The position numbers and the translations under genes were made by a program. From Kibdelosporangium aridum (lineage in GTDB: Bacteria > Actinomycetota > Actinomycetes > Mycobacteriales > Pseudonocardiaceae), in NCBI RefSeq assembly GCF_900176515.1, contig NZ_FWXV01000004.1:661341-725340 (forward strand): a DNA stretch of 64,000 bases. The letters run 5' to 3'. Numbering within the stretch: the first letter of the stretch is position 1; the number at the start of each line of letters is the position of its first letter. Positions 8,450 to 16,149 of this stretch are shown here, piece after piece. The notes under the pieces were generated by a model, which had not been told where the DNA came from, made no database searches, and saw only the letters and a list, made by a program, of their open reading frames with translations.

Positions 8450-9273
8450 GCACAGTTGGCCGAGTCGTCGCCGCGTTGGAGGCCGCGTACCCGCCCGAGC
8501 TGGCCGAATCGTGGGACGCGATCGGGCTGGTGTGCGGGGATCCGATCGAGGACGTCCGGCGCGTGCTGTTCTGCGTCGACCCGACCGAGTCCACTGTGGA
8601 CGAGGCGATGGAGATCGGCGCGCAGATGATCGTGGCGCATCACCCGTTGCTCTTGCGCGGTGTGCACGGCGTTCCGGCGAACACGCCGAAAGGCAGCCTG
8701 GTCCACAAGCTGATCCGGGCAGGGATCGCACTGTATTGCGCGCACACCAACGCGGACTCCGCTTTCCCAGGCGTTTCGGACGCGTTGGCCCAGGCGATCG
8801 GGCTCTCGGTACTGGCTCCGCTCAGCCCGAAGGAACCGCCACTCGGCCTCGGTCGTATTGGTGAACTGCCTGAACCTGAGCCGCTGGAGACGTTCGTCCA
8901 GCGCGTCGCCGACGCGTTGCCCGAGACCGCTTGGGGCGTACGCGCCGCCGGTGACCCGCAGCGTCCGATTAGGACGGTCGCGGTCTGTGGCGGATCCGGT
9001 GATTCGCTGCTCGCCGAAGCCACGGCCGCGGGCGTGGACGCGTACGTCACCGCCGATCTGCGCCACCACGTGAGCGGTGAACATATCGACTCGGCGCCGG
9101 ACGCACCGGCGCTGGTGGACGTCTCGCACTGGGCCAGCGAGTGGCCGTGGTGCGACCAGGCGGCGGGCGTCGTGCGCGCCGCCTTCGGGGGTAACGTCGA
9201 GACTCACACATCGATCCGCCGCACCGATCCCTGGACCCTCCGGGCGGCCAGAACGGGGAGGACCGCACGTTGA
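8446..9273 (+). CDS. Nif3-like dinuclear metal-centre protein (DUF34)
   Basis: A 275-residue Nif3/YqfO-family protein. Metal ligands are visible in MIVAHHPLLLRG and ALYCAHTNADSAFPG, followed near the C terminus by VDVSHWASEWPW. The family forms hexamers or toroids with two metals per subunit and is often annotated as GTP cyclohydrolase I type 2; the physiological role is unsettled. The insertion domain of long homologues is short here. The GTG at 8446 overlaps the cobC stop by four bases, and the stop overlaps the next gene's TTG start by four bases (TTGA), so it is the second cistron of a coupled four-gene unit. Confidence 0.9.
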   Translation: MSTVGRVVAALEAAYPPELAESWDAIGLVCGDPIEDVRRVLFCVDPTESTVDEAMEIGAQMIVAHHPLLLRGVHGVPANTPKGSLVHKLIRAGIALYCAHTNADSAFPGVSDALAQAIGLSVLAPLSPKEPPLGLGRIGELPEPEPLETFVQRVADALPETAWGVRAAGDPQRPIRTVAVCGGSGDSLLAEATAAGVDAYVTADLRHHVSGEHIDSAPDAPALVDVSHWASEWPWCDQAAGVVRAAFGGNVETHTSIRRTDPWTLRAARTGRTAR

Positions 9274-10007
9274 AAGCCGACCCAGCCGTGCAGCGCCGGC
9301 TGTTGGACCTCGCCGAGGTCGACGCCGACCTGGCGCGCCTCGAGCACCGCAGGCGCACGCTGCCGGAGATCACCGAGATCGCCGCGGCCGAGCAGGCGGC
9401 ACGGGCCAAGCGGGACGCGCAGGTGGCCGTGGCCACCCAGCTCAACGACCTCGACCGCGAGGTCAAACGGCAGGAGAAGGAGATCGACCAGGTCCGCGCC
9501 CGGGTCGAGCGGGACGACAAGCTGCTGCAGTCCGGCACGGTCGCGGCCAAGCAGATGACCGACCTCGAGCACGAGATCGACACGCTGCACCGCAGGCAGG
9601 CGGCGTTGGAGGACGACCTGCTCGAGCTGATGGAGCGGCGTGAGGCGTTGGAGATGGACGCCCAGCACTCCGAAGCCGAGCTGGCCAAGGCGGAGGCTGC
9701 GGTGACGGACGCGACGAGCCGCCGTGACCAGGCGTTCGCCGACATCGAGTCCCAGGAAGCCAAGGCCAACGCGACCCGTAAGGCGATGTTGCCTGCGTTC
9801 CCGGAGCAGCTGCTCGCGCTGTACAACCGGGTCCGTGAGCACAAGGGCACCGGCGCGGCTCTGCTGCGGTCACGGCGGTGCGGCGCCTGCCGTCTCGAAC
9901 TGGATCGTGTCGTGATCTCGCAGATCAAGGCCGCGCCCGCGGACGAAGTCGTGCGCTGCGAGGAATGCGGCGCGATCTTGATCCGTACGGCGGAGTCAGG
10001 CCTGTGA
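9270..10007 (+). CDS. Coiled-coil protein with C4-type zinc ribbon
   Basis: A 245-residue protein made of a long coiled coil (about 10-190, rich in E, K, R, A and Q heptads, for example LEHEIDTLHRRQAALEDDLL) and a C-terminal zinc ribbon: CGACRLELD...CEECGAILIR. This is the actinobacterial zf-RING_7 (Rv2229c/CdsZ-like) family, thought to bind nucleic acid or act as a scaffold. It starts with TTG overlapping the nif3 stop and ends in a GTGA overlap with the RNase H gene, so all four genes are translationally coupled. Confidence 0.88.
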   Translation: MKADPAVQRRLLDLAEVDADLARLEHRRRTLPEITEIAAAEQAARAKRDAQVAVATQLNDLDREVKRQEKEIDQVRARVERDDKLLQSGTVAAKQMTDLEHEIDTLHRRQAALEDDLLELMERREALEMDAQHSEAELAKAEAAVTDATSRRDQAFADIESQEAKANATRKAMLPAFPEQLLALYNRVREHKGTGAALLRSRRCGACRLELDRVVISQIKAAPADEVVRCEECGAILIRTAESGL

Positions 10008-11080
10008 AGGTTGTTGTCGAGGCTGACGGCGGGTCCCGGGGCAACCCCGGCCCCGCCGGGTACGGCGCGGTTGTCCGGGACGCCTCGAACGGCGAGTTGC
10101 TGGCCGAGCGGTCCGAGGGCATCGGCGTGGCCACCAATAACGTCGCGGAGTACAGCGGGCTGATCGCGGGCCTGCAGGCCGCCGCGGCACTGTCCGCCGA
10201 CGAGGTCGAAGTGCGGATGGACTCCAAGCTCGTCGTCGAGCAGATGTCCGGCCGATGGAAGATCAAGCATGCCGCGCTGCAGCCGTTGGCGGCCAAGGCC
10301 CAAGAGCTGGTCGCCAAGTTCTCCCGGGTGACCTTCGAATGGATTCCGCGGGAGCTCAACAAAGAAGCCGACCGGCTGGCGAACGAGGCGATGGACGCCC
10401 AGGCCTCGGCCTCGCACACGCCCACCCCGGCGAAGTGGACCGGCGCCCAAGGAACACCGACGCGGATCCTCCTGCTGCGGCACGGTCAGACCCCGCTTTC
10501 GGTGGAGCGCCGGTATTCCGGGCGCGGCGAGGCCCCGCTGACACCGGTGGGGGAGAAGCAAGCACTTGCCGCGGCGGCCCGGCTGGCGTCGATGAGCATT
10601 GTGGACTCGTCAACCCCGATTGTGTCCTCGCCGTTGGGGCGGGCCAAGCAGACCGCCCAGGCCGTCGCCGACGCGACCGGTGGTGCCGTCGTTGTCCACA
10701 ATGGTCTGACCGAGACGGACTTCGGCTCGTGGGAAGGGTTGACGTTCAGCGAAGCCGCTGAGCGTGATCCCGAGCTGCACGGCCGGTGGCTGAGCGACTC
10801 CTCAGTCCCGGCGCCCGGCGGCGAGAGCTTCGACGAAGTGCATCGCCGCGTCCGCAAGGTCCGTGACGAGCTTGTCGCGGAACACGGCGGCGGGACGGTG
10901 ATCGTGGTCAGCCACGTCACGCCGATCAAATCGTTGCTGCGCCTGGGTTTGGACACCGGGCCGGCGCTGCTCTACCGGCTGCACCTCGACCTGGCCTCGC
11001 TGTCCATTGTGGAGTTCTATCCGGACGGCAACGCCTCGGTCCGCCTGGTCAACGATATTTCGCATCATCCCAGTTCGTGA
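10004..11080 (+). CDS. Bifunctional RNase HI / histidine phosphatase (CobC-like)
   Basis: About 358 residues in two domains. Residues 1-130 are RNase HI: the catalytic acids lie in VEADGGSRGNPGPAGYG, NNVAEYSGLI, VRMDSKLVVEQ and NKEADRLANEAM. Residues 145-358 are a histidine phosphatase with LLLRHGQTPLS (phospho-histidine), DFGSWEGLTF and VVSHVTPIKSLL. The fusion matches Rv2228c of M. tuberculosis, an RNase H with attached alpha-ribazole/acid phosphatase activity. The phosphatase half fits the adjacent cobalamin gene cobC; the RNase H half removes RNA from RNA:DNA hybrids. It closes the operon, and its 3' end overlaps the convergent monooxygenase gene by 32 bases. Confidence 0.93.
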   Translation: MKVVVEADGGSRGNPGPAGYGAVVRDASNGELLAERSEGIGVATNNVAEYSGLIAGLQAAAALSADEVEVRMDSKLVVEQMSGRWKIKHAALQPLAAKAQELVAKFSRVTFEWIPRELNKEADRLANEAMDAQASASHTPTPAKWTGAQGTPTRILLLRHGQTPLSVERRYSGRGEAPLTPVGEKQALAAAARLASMSIVDSSTPIVSSPLGRAKQTAQAVADATGGAVVVHNGLTETDFGSWEGLTFSEAAERDPELHGRWLSDSSVPAPGGESFDEVHRRVRKVRDELVAEHGGGTVIVVSHVTPIKSLLRLGLDTGPALLYRLHLDLASLSIVEFYPDGNASVRLVNDISHHPSS

Positions 11081-12380
11081 CGTAACCGTCCGGGCGGACC
11101 AGGATCGGCTGTGCCACCGGCTTCTTGGGCTTGACCGTGGTGACGAAGTCCGGGGTGTCCCGGGCTTCGTTCGTGACGAGCACGAAACGCCCGCCCCGCA
11201 AGGCTTCGAAGAGCCGCCCGTCGGTCAGCTCGATGTCCGGTGCGCGCCTCTTGTCGCCGTAGTGGATGCCGATTCCGGAGATCTGGCCCGCGGCCTTCGT
11301 CGCGATCTTGGTCCGGTTGAGCAGGAAACCGCCGATCAACCCGCGCAGCCGGATGCCGAGCTTCGTCTTGACCATCCCGAGCCGGATGATGGTGCCGCTG
11401 CTGCGCAGCACGGTCTTGCCGACCGGATGACGTTCTTCCTGATACGTGTCAAGCAGTTCGTCGCCGGCGTGACCGTTGAGGACCGCGGCCAGCTTCCACC
11501 CGAGGTTGGCAGCGTCCTGGATGCCTGTGTTCATGCCCTGACCGCCTGCGGGTGAGTGGCAATGTGCCGCGTCACCTGCGAGGAAGACGCGCCCCTGCCG
11601 GTAGTTCGGCACCTGGCGCTCGTCGCTGTGGAACCGTGACATCCAGCGTGGATCGTGCATGCCCATGTCCGTGCCGAGGGCGCGCTTGGTGACTTCGCGG
11701 ATCTCGTCGAGTTCCAGCGGGGCGTTGTCGTCGACCTGATTGCGACGGTCCCACGCGAAGATCCGGTACCAGCCGTCGCCGAAGGGCGCGATGAACGCGA
11801 ACCCGTCGCCGACCGCGTTGACCGCGAGCACGTCGGTCGGCGGTGTCGTCAGCCTGACGTCCGCCAGCATGATCGACTTCAGCACCGACTTGCCGGGAAA
11901 CGGCAGCCCGATGAGCTCGCGAACCTTGCTGCGCACACCGTCGGTACCGACCACGTACTTGGCCTGCCAGGTCCTGGTCGTGCTCTCGAGGATGACGGAG
12001 TCCGAGGTCTGCCTGAGGCTCTTGACCTCTTCGCCGTGCACGATCTTGACGCCAAGCCGTTCGGCGCGTTCGCGCAGGACCTTCTCGACCTCGTACTGCG
12101 GGCTGATGAACAGATAGTTGAACTTGGTCGGCAGCTTGCTGAGGTCGAGATACATCTTGTCGAACAGTCGCAGCTTGCGCACCGGCTTGCCGGGCAGCTT
12201 GTCGGCCAGTCCGCGGATGTCGAGCTGCTCCATGGTCCTGGCGTGTACGGCGAAAGCCCGGGTGGTGTTCGCCTCGGTGCTGGCCCGCCGCTCCAGGATG
12301 GTGACATCGATACCCGCTTGGGCAAGGTCACCGGCGAGCATCAAACCGGTCGGACCTGCGCCAACGATGACGACGTCCAT
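11049..12380 (-). CDS. FAD-dependent aromatic-ring monooxygenase
   Basis: About 443 residues, PheA/TfdB class (flavoprotein monooxygenase group A). The dinucleotide fold VVIVGAGPTGLMLAGDLA is at residue 3, the central DG motif in VGTDGVRSKVREL near 160, and the second FAD motif reads VFLAGDAAHCHSPAGGQGMN. A shortened C-terminal region ends in PILVRPDGYVTNW. It hydroxylates an unknown aromatic substrate with NAD(P)H. The ATG at 12380 has a strong AAGGAGGGA site. The gene diverges from a TetR regulator whose probable operators cover the shared promoter, and one operator lies within 30 bp of the start, so it is probably derepressed by a small molecule. Confidence 0.9.
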   Translation of the reverse strand: MDVVIVGAGPTGLMLAGDLAQAGIDVTILERRASTEANTTRAFAVHARTMEQLDIRGLADKLPGKPVRKLRLFDKMYLDLSKLPTKFNYLFISPQYEVEKVLRERAERLGVKIVHGEEVKSLRQTSDSVILESTTRTWQAKYVVGTDGVRSKVRELIGLPFPGKSVLKSIMLADVRLTTPPTDVLAVNAVGDGFAFIAPFGDGWYRIFAWDRRNQVDDNAPLELDEIREVTKRALGTDMGMHDPRWMSRFHSDERQVPNYRQGRVFLAGDAAHCHSPAGGQGMNTGIQDAANLGWKLAAVLNGHAGDELLDTYQEERHPVGKTVLRSSGTIIRLGMVKTKLGIRLRGLIGGFLLNRTKIATKAAGQISGIGIHYGDKRRAPDIELTDGRLFEALRGGRFVLVTNEARDTPDFVTTVKPKKPVAQPILVRPDGYVTNWDDAKYR

Positions 12381-12394
12381 GATTCCCTCCTTGG

Positions 12395-12408
12395 TCAACG
12401 CTTGTTGA
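12395..12408. promoter_or_regulatory. Perfect palindromic TetR operator TCAAC-N4-GTTGA (site 1)
   Basis: The sequence TCAACGCTTGTTGA is a perfect 5-bp inverted repeat with a 4-bp centre, 14 bp before the monooxygenase ATG. A related site recurs 45 bp away next to the tetR start. Position in the divergent promoter region makes it a likely repressor site for the neighbouring TetR protein; this is inferred. Confidence 0.65.
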
Positions 12409-12439
12409 ATTTAACGGTAGACCGGGTGCGGATGCGATG

Positions 12440-12467
12440 TCAACAGGTGTTGGCCTACACTTGTTGA
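12440..12467. promoter_or_regulatory. Second TetR operator plus half-site at the tetR start
   Basis: TCAACAGGTGTTGG (12440-12453) repeats the TCAAC-N4-GTTGA motif with one mismatch. A GTTGA half-site (12463-12467) ends one base before the tetR ATG at 12469. Together they would let the TetR protein repress itself and the monooxygenase gene. The tight spacing to the ATG leaves almost no leader for tetR mRNA. Confidence 0.55.
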
Positions 12468-12468
12468 C

Positions 12469-13026
12469 ATGGCCCGTAGATCGGACGTGACCAGGGAGGC
12501 GATCCTCAACGCCGCCCGCGAGCGCTTCGCCGCGGACGGATACGAACGCGCGACCATCAGAGCGATAGCGGCGGACGCGGGAATCGACCCGGCGATGGTG
12601 ATGCGCTACTACGGCAACAAGGAAAAACTCTTCGCGACAGCGGCGGAGTTCGACCTACGCCTGCCAGATCTGACGGTGATCCCCCGTGACGAGATCGGAT
12701 CGACGCTCGCCCGGCACGTGCTGACCCGCTGGGAGCGAAGCGAAACGATGATGGCCCTGCTCAGGGCAGGGGTGACTCATCCCTCCGCCGCGGAGCGCAT
12801 GCGCTCGATCTGTGCGACCCAGTTGGGGGCGGCATTTGCGGCCATCGGCCTCGACGACATCCCAGTCCGCGCAGGGTTGGTGGCGACGCAGGTTCTGGGG
12901 TTCGCCTTGTGCCGCTACATCTTGGAGTTCCCACCCGTGGTGGCGATGGACAATGAGGCAGTCGTGCACTGGCTCGGCCCCACCTTGCAGCGCTACCTGA
13001 CGGGCGAGCAGCCAGGTTCTCTTTAA
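12469..13026 (+). CDS. TetR family transcriptional regulator
   Basis: A 185-residue TetR repressor. The N-terminal HTH spans about residues 8-52 (REAILNAARERFAADGYERATIRAIAADAGID, recognition helix PAMVMRYYGNKEKLF), and the C-terminal ligand domain is of the TetR_C_33/PsrA-like short type. It is divergent from the FAD monooxygenase with matching palindromes between them, so it very likely regulates that gene and itself. The inducer is unknown. Confidence 0.93.
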   Translation: MARRSDVTREAILNAARERFAADGYERATIRAIAADAGIDPAMVMRYYGNKEKLFATAAEFDLRLPDLTVIPRDEIGSTLARHVLTRWERSETMMALLRAGVTHPSAAERMRSICATQLGAAFAAIGLDDIPVRAGLVATQVLGFALCRYILEFPPVVAMDNEAVVHWLGPTLQRYLTGEQPGSL

Positions 13027-13120
13027 CGACTTCACCTTGTCGGCATGGCCATCGCTCGGGATTGCTTCCTGCGGGTGGATCACCGCCGCGCCACCGCCGC
13101 GAGCTGCCTACCGGGCTTAG

Positions 13121-13155
13121 ACCCCCAGACACCCCAGACACCCCAGACACCCCAG
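13121..13155. repeat. Short tandem array of 9-bp ACCCCAGAC units
   Basis: About four copies of ACCCCAGAC in a row, the first with one extra C and the last degenerate. It sits directly at the edge of the interspersed repeat copy that follows. The array is absent from the related copy near 39.8 kb, so it is a local expansion. Confidence 0.8.
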
Positions 13156-13253
13156 GCATCCCCCACCACTCCCGGGGGGCGTCCCCTGGCCAGTCTATCG
13201 CCTGGGCATGATCAACATCGGGTCGAGCGGTGGCTGTGGACAACCAGATTTGC
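13156..13253 (-). repeat. Interspersed repeat, copy 1 (related to 39801-39926 and 40951-41010)
   Basis: Read on the minus strand, this stretch shares blocks with 39801-39926: GCAAATCTGGTTGTCCACA, CGATAGACTGG and CCCCCGGGAGTGG followed by GGGGGATGC. The sequence between the blocks diverges freely, as in a mobile or structured non-coding element. No coding frame is conserved between copies. Confidence 0.75.
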
Positions 13254-13264
13254 CAATGATCCCT

Positions 13265-13461
13265 TCGCCACGCTAAAGCCATCCCTCGCGCCAAAGCCAT
13301 CCCTCGCGGCCAAGCCGCCCCTTCGCGGCCAAGCCATCCCTCGGGGCAAAGCCTCCGCTCGTGCCAAAGCCGCCCCTTCGCGGCAAAGCCGCTGCTCGCG
13401 CCAAGCCATCCCCCGCGCCGAAGCCGCTGCTCGCGGCAAAGCCGCCCCTCGCGCCTAAGCC
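13265..13461. repeat. Array of about eleven imperfect 18-bp direct repeats
   Basis: On the minus strand the unit reads approximately GGCTTTGGCGCGAGGGAT and recurs about eleven times with substitutions and one-base length changes. There are no unique spacers, so it is not CRISPR. Because 18 is a multiple of three, all frames give hexapeptide repeats, which makes the open frames here uninformative. It abuts the interspersed repeat on one side and the 3' side of rnpB on the other. Confidence 0.8.
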
Positions 13462-13602
13462 GCGCCCGTTGGTTCAAGCGAAACGCACCCAGCGCTGGGT
13501 CGGAAGGAACTCGCACCGTGGGGGTCTGGGGGCTCGGCCCCCAGAAGACACCACGCCTCGGCCGCCTAACACGCTGAAAAGAACAAACAGCGGCGGCCGA
13601 AA

Positions 13603-13998
13603 GGCGGACGAGTCGGCATGTAAGCCGGATTCTGTACCCGGGATTCCCGGGTGGCGGCCATCCATCTGGGCCTGCCGTCGCCGGCAGGCTCGTGCGGCCT
13701 ACCCGCAGGCTCGGGCGGGCCGCCCTCGATCGCCTGCGCAGGCGTCCATTTCTGAACGCCCTCTTGGCCTTGCTCCGGGTGGGGTTTACCTAGCCACCCC
13801 GGTCACCCGGGGTGCTGGTGGTCTCTTACACCACCGTTTCACCCTTACCTCGGCCGTTGGCCAAGGCGGTTTGCTTTCTGTGGCACTGTCCCGCGAGTCG
13901 CCTCGGGTTGCCGTTAGCAACCACCCTGCCCTGTGGAGTCCGGACTTTCCTCGGCTTTTCTTTCGAATCGCCGCGGCCGCCCTGCCGACTCGTCCGCC
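13603..13998 (-). ncRNA. rnpB: RNase P RNA (bacterial type A)
   Basis: Read on the minus strand, the 5' and 3' ends form a perfect 15-bp P1 helix (GGCGGACGAGTCGGC pairing with its complement, 13984-13998 and 13603-13617). Universal core elements are present in order: GAGGAAAGTCCGGACTCC (CR-I), ACAGGGCAGGGTGGTTGC, a GGGACAGTGCCACAGAAA block (CR-II/III), AAGGGTGAAACGGTG and the closing ACAGAATCCGGCTTACA (CR-V). It is the catalytic RNA that matures tRNA 5' ends. Length about 396 nt, normal for actinobacteria. Its promoter would lie at about 14000-14040; a GATACC -10-like box is at about 14005-14010. Confidence 0.96.
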
Positions 13999-14144
13999 TG
14001 CAAAGGGTATCTCACGGTTCGGAACTGGTTGCCGGTGTGTTGGTCACCGGGCTTTACTCGGCGGCGTCACACGGTCACCGACCGGGAGCGATGATGTCCA
14101 CAAGCGACTGGGTGCGCGGTCACCCCGCAGGGTTGTGATCGGCC

Positions 14145-14660
14145 ATGGCCACGATTCTGATCGTGTCGGGCAGTCCGGCGCCGGAGGCGCCGACAGCCGT
14201 GCTGCTCCGGCATGTTTCCGATCTGCTCAAGGGTCACGAGGTGCATCTGCTGTCCGTACGTGACCTGCCGACGGTCGCGTTGCTCAGCGGTGACCTTCTT
14301 GATCCGGTGATTCGCAACGCGATGGATTTGGTTGACCGTGCGGATGGCGTGGTTGTCGCGAGTCCGGTTTATCGTGCCGCGTACAGCGGTCTGGTGCAGT
14401 CGTTGCTGAACTTGCTCCGGAAGACCGCGCTGACCGGCAAAGTGGTGCTGCCGCTGGCAAACGGTGGCACGCAAGGTCACCTTGTCGCGATCGATTACGC
14501 GTTGCGGCCGTTGCTGGCTGCACGCGGGGCGACCGATGTCGTGCCTGGCCACTTTGTTCTCGACACGGACGTGTCCACGCCGTCACCGGAACTCGCGGGC
14601 GCGGTGCGCCGGTTCGCCGGTGCGCTCGCGGAAAACCCTGGATTGGCTACTGCTTCATAA
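14145..14660 (+). CDS. NADPH-dependent FMN reductase (SsuE-like)
   Basis: A 171-residue flavodoxin-like protein. ILIVSGSPAPEAPTAVLL supplies the phosphate-binding loop for FMN, ADGVVVASPVYRAAYSGLVQSLLNLL the second flavin contact, and LPLANGGTQGHLVAID a third, as in SsuE/MsuE reductases that feed reduced FMN to two-component monooxygenases. No sulfonate genes are adjacent, so the partner is unknown. Its 3' end overlaps the convergent isomerase gene by 14 bases. Confidence 0.9.
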   Translation: MATILIVSGSPAPEAPTAVLLRHVSDLLKGHEVHLLSVRDLPTVALLSGDLLDPVIRNAMDLVDRADGVVVASPVYRAAYSGLVQSLLNLLRKTALTGKVVLPLANGGTQGHLVAIDYALRPLLAARGATDVVPGHFVLDTDVSTPSPELAGAVRRFAGALAENPGLATAS

Positions 14661-15381
14661 GGTTCACGAACGCGGCCAGTGACTCCTCGAACGGCGCCGC
14701 GTCGGAGTACCACTTCGTCTCGTGTTCCAGCACGATCGGGCCGGTGAAATCCTTGGCAGCGGCTAGGGTTTCCTTGATCGGCACCGTTCCGGTGCCCGGG
14801 ACCATCGGCCTGCGGTCGGTCGCGGAAGCCGCGTCCTTCAGTTGGAGTTCGCCAAGCCACGGCAGCAAAGCCTGGGCTGCCTCGGCCGGTGTCTCACCGG
14901 CGCGCCAGGTGTGCATCGCGTCCCAGATCGCGCCGACGCCGCTCGCGCCCGAACCGGCGAGCACAGCCGCGATCTCCTTGCCCCGCAACAAAAGATCGTG
15001 CGTCTCGAGCAGCAGGGTGACGCCTTCGGCGATCTGCGCCGCCTTGGCGAGCCGCTCGGCGGCCAGGTCCACCGAGGTTCCCGGTGAGCGGCCGGGGAAG
15101 ATCCGGATCGCCGGTGCCTGCAGGTCGTGTGCCAGTTCGACGTGGTCGGCGAGTATCGACACGTCGTCGTCGCACAGCCGGTAGTACGACGCGAGCGCCG
15201 TGATCCCGAGCCCGTCGAGCGCACTGCGGGCCGCGTCCTTCTCCGCTTTGGACAAGCCAACGTGCACCGGCTCGTCGGCGGCGCACCGCAACTCAACCAA
15301 CCCGATGCCGTACTTGCGGGCCAGCGCGGCAACGTCGGCCAGCGGGAGGCCGGGGCATCCGAGCGTCGAGAAACCAAGCAT
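14647..15381 (-). CDS. Sugar phosphate isomerase/epimerase (AP endonuclease 2-like TIM barrel)
   Basis: A 244-residue xylose-isomerase-like TIM barrel. The N terminus MLGFSTLGCPGLPLADVAALA is typical. Metal ligands of the family are visible in LLLETHD, AIWDAMHTWRAG, LGELQLKDA and VLEHETKWY. The substrate cannot be read from sequence; members act on inosose, hydroxypyruvate or keto sugars. The ATG at 15381 is 5 bp from the upstream HxlR gene's stop, so the two may be one transcript. Confidence 0.85.
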   Translation of the reverse strand: MLGFSTLGCPGLPLADVAALARKYGIGLVELRCAADEPVHVGLSKAEKDAARSALDGLGITALASYYRLCDDDVSILADHVELAHDLQAPAIRIFPGRSPGTSVDLAAERLAKAAQIAEGVTLLLETHDLLLRGKEIAAVLAGSGASGVGAIWDAMHTWRAGETPAEAAQALLPWLGELQLKDAASATDRRPMVPGTGTVPIKETLAAAKDFTGPIVLEHETKWYSDAAPFEESLAAFVNLMKQ

Positions 15382-15386
15382 GCCGC

Positions 15387-15695
15387 TTACCTTACGACCG
15401 CGACCTGCTCGCCGTGTTCGTAAGCCCATTGCCCCATCGCCTCGATCGGCACGAGCATGGTCCGCCCGAGAGCGGTCAGCTCGTATCCGCGTGTGACCAG
15501 GCCGTACTCCTCCAGCCGACGCAAGGTCTCGGTGAGCACTTTGGCGCTGACCCCGCCGATCTGCTCGCGCAGTTCGGTGTGTCGCCGCGGCCCGTCTTTC
15601 AGTGCCCAGATCACCACGGCGTTCCAGGTGTTGGACACGATGTCGAACGCCAGCCGGGCGGGACAGTCGGCAAGAAGCATGCGGACAGTCTGCAT
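15387..15695 (-). CDS. HxlR family winged-helix regulator
   Basis: About 102 residues. An N-terminal cysteine (DCPARLAFDIV), the helix-wing block WALKDGPRRHTELREQIGGVSAKVLTETLRRLEEYGLV and a C-terminal TALGRTMLVPIEAMGQW define the HxlR/MarR-like DUF24 family, dimeric DNA-binding proteins that often sense redox or reactive aldehydes. Start at 15695 or 15680. It is divergent from a VOC-family gene, and a repeated ACAGTCTGC lies at and just upstream of the start. Confidence 0.88.
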   Translation of the reverse strand: MQTVRMLLADCPARLAFDIVSNTWNAVVIWALKDGPRRHTELREQIGGVSAKVLTETLRRLEEYGLVTRGYELTALGRTMLVPIEAMGQWAYEHGEQVAVVR

Positions 15696-15707
15696 GATAC
15701 AGTCTGC
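15685..15707. promoter_or_regulatory. Direct repeat ACAGTCTGC x2, candidate HxlR operator
   Basis: ACAGTCTGC occurs at 15685-15693 and again at 15699-15707, 14 bp apart, followed by a TATATAA A/T-rich segment that may hold the -10 of the VOC gene. The first copy overlaps the 15695 start of hxlR, which would favour the 15680 start if it is a real operator. Confidence 0.4.
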
Positions 15708-15738
15708 GCTTATATAAGCAGTAGCTACTGGAGGCGGG

Positions 15739-16140
15739 ATGGCCGAGCAGAAGATCCACACGTTCCTGATGTTCGAAGGCAAGGCCGAAGAGGCGATGTC
15801 GTTCTACATCTCGCTCTTCGATGACGCGGAGATCGTGTCGATCAGCCGATACGGCGCTGAAGGTCCTGGCAAGGAAGGCAGCGTCGTGCAGGCCATCTTC
15901 ACGCTCGCGGGCCAGCAGTACATGTGCATCGACAGCCCGGTCTCGCACGCGTTCACGTTCACGCCCGCTGTGTCGCTGTTCGTCAACTGCGCCGACGAGG
16001 CCGAGATCGACCGTCTGTACGCCGCGCTGTCCGAAGGCGGCGGGGTGCTGATGGCGCTCGGCGACCATGGGTTCAGCAAGAAGTTCGGCTGGATCAACGA
16101 CCGTTTCGGAGTGTCCTGGCAGCTCAACCTCGCCGCCTAG
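15739..16140 (+). CDS. VOC/PhnB-like protein (3-demethylubiquinone methyltransferase-like fold)
   Basis: A 133-residue vicinal-oxygen-chelate fold protein. KIHTFLMFEGKAEEAMSFYISLF at the start and HGFSKKFGWINDRFGVSWQLNL at the end are the hallmarks of the PhnB_MT/DUF1428-like VOC group. The biochemical role of the group is unclear. It is divergent from the HxlR regulator and probably controlled by it. Confidence 0.88.
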   Translation: MAEQKIHTFLMFEGKAEEAMSFYISLFDDAEIVSISRYGAEGPGKEGSVVQAIFTLAGQQYMCIDSPVSHAFTFTPAVSLFVNCADEAEIDRLYAALSEGGGVLMALGDHGFSKKFGWINDRFGVSWQLNLAA

Positions 16141-16149
16141 ACTCGGCGC

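Larger units (their letters stand above)
13027..13602. other. Repeat-rich non-coding spacer between tetR and rnpB
   Basis: No convincing gene. From left to right it holds a short array of ACCCCAGAC units, one copy of an interspersed repeat that also occurs near 39.8 kb, and an array of about eleven 18-bp units. Open frames cross it on both strands but consist of repeat-encoded Arg/Ala/Gly-rich or Pro-rich sequence and have no homology that I recognise. Confidence 0.7.

Noticed and set aside
13265..13461. CRISPR array
   Set aside because: Units are contiguous with no spacers and no cas genes are present anywhere in the window.
12761..13516. Arg/Ala/Gly-rich open frames over the 18-bp repeat array
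   Set aside because: Frames are created by the multiple-of-three repeat period and run into tetR on the opposite strand.
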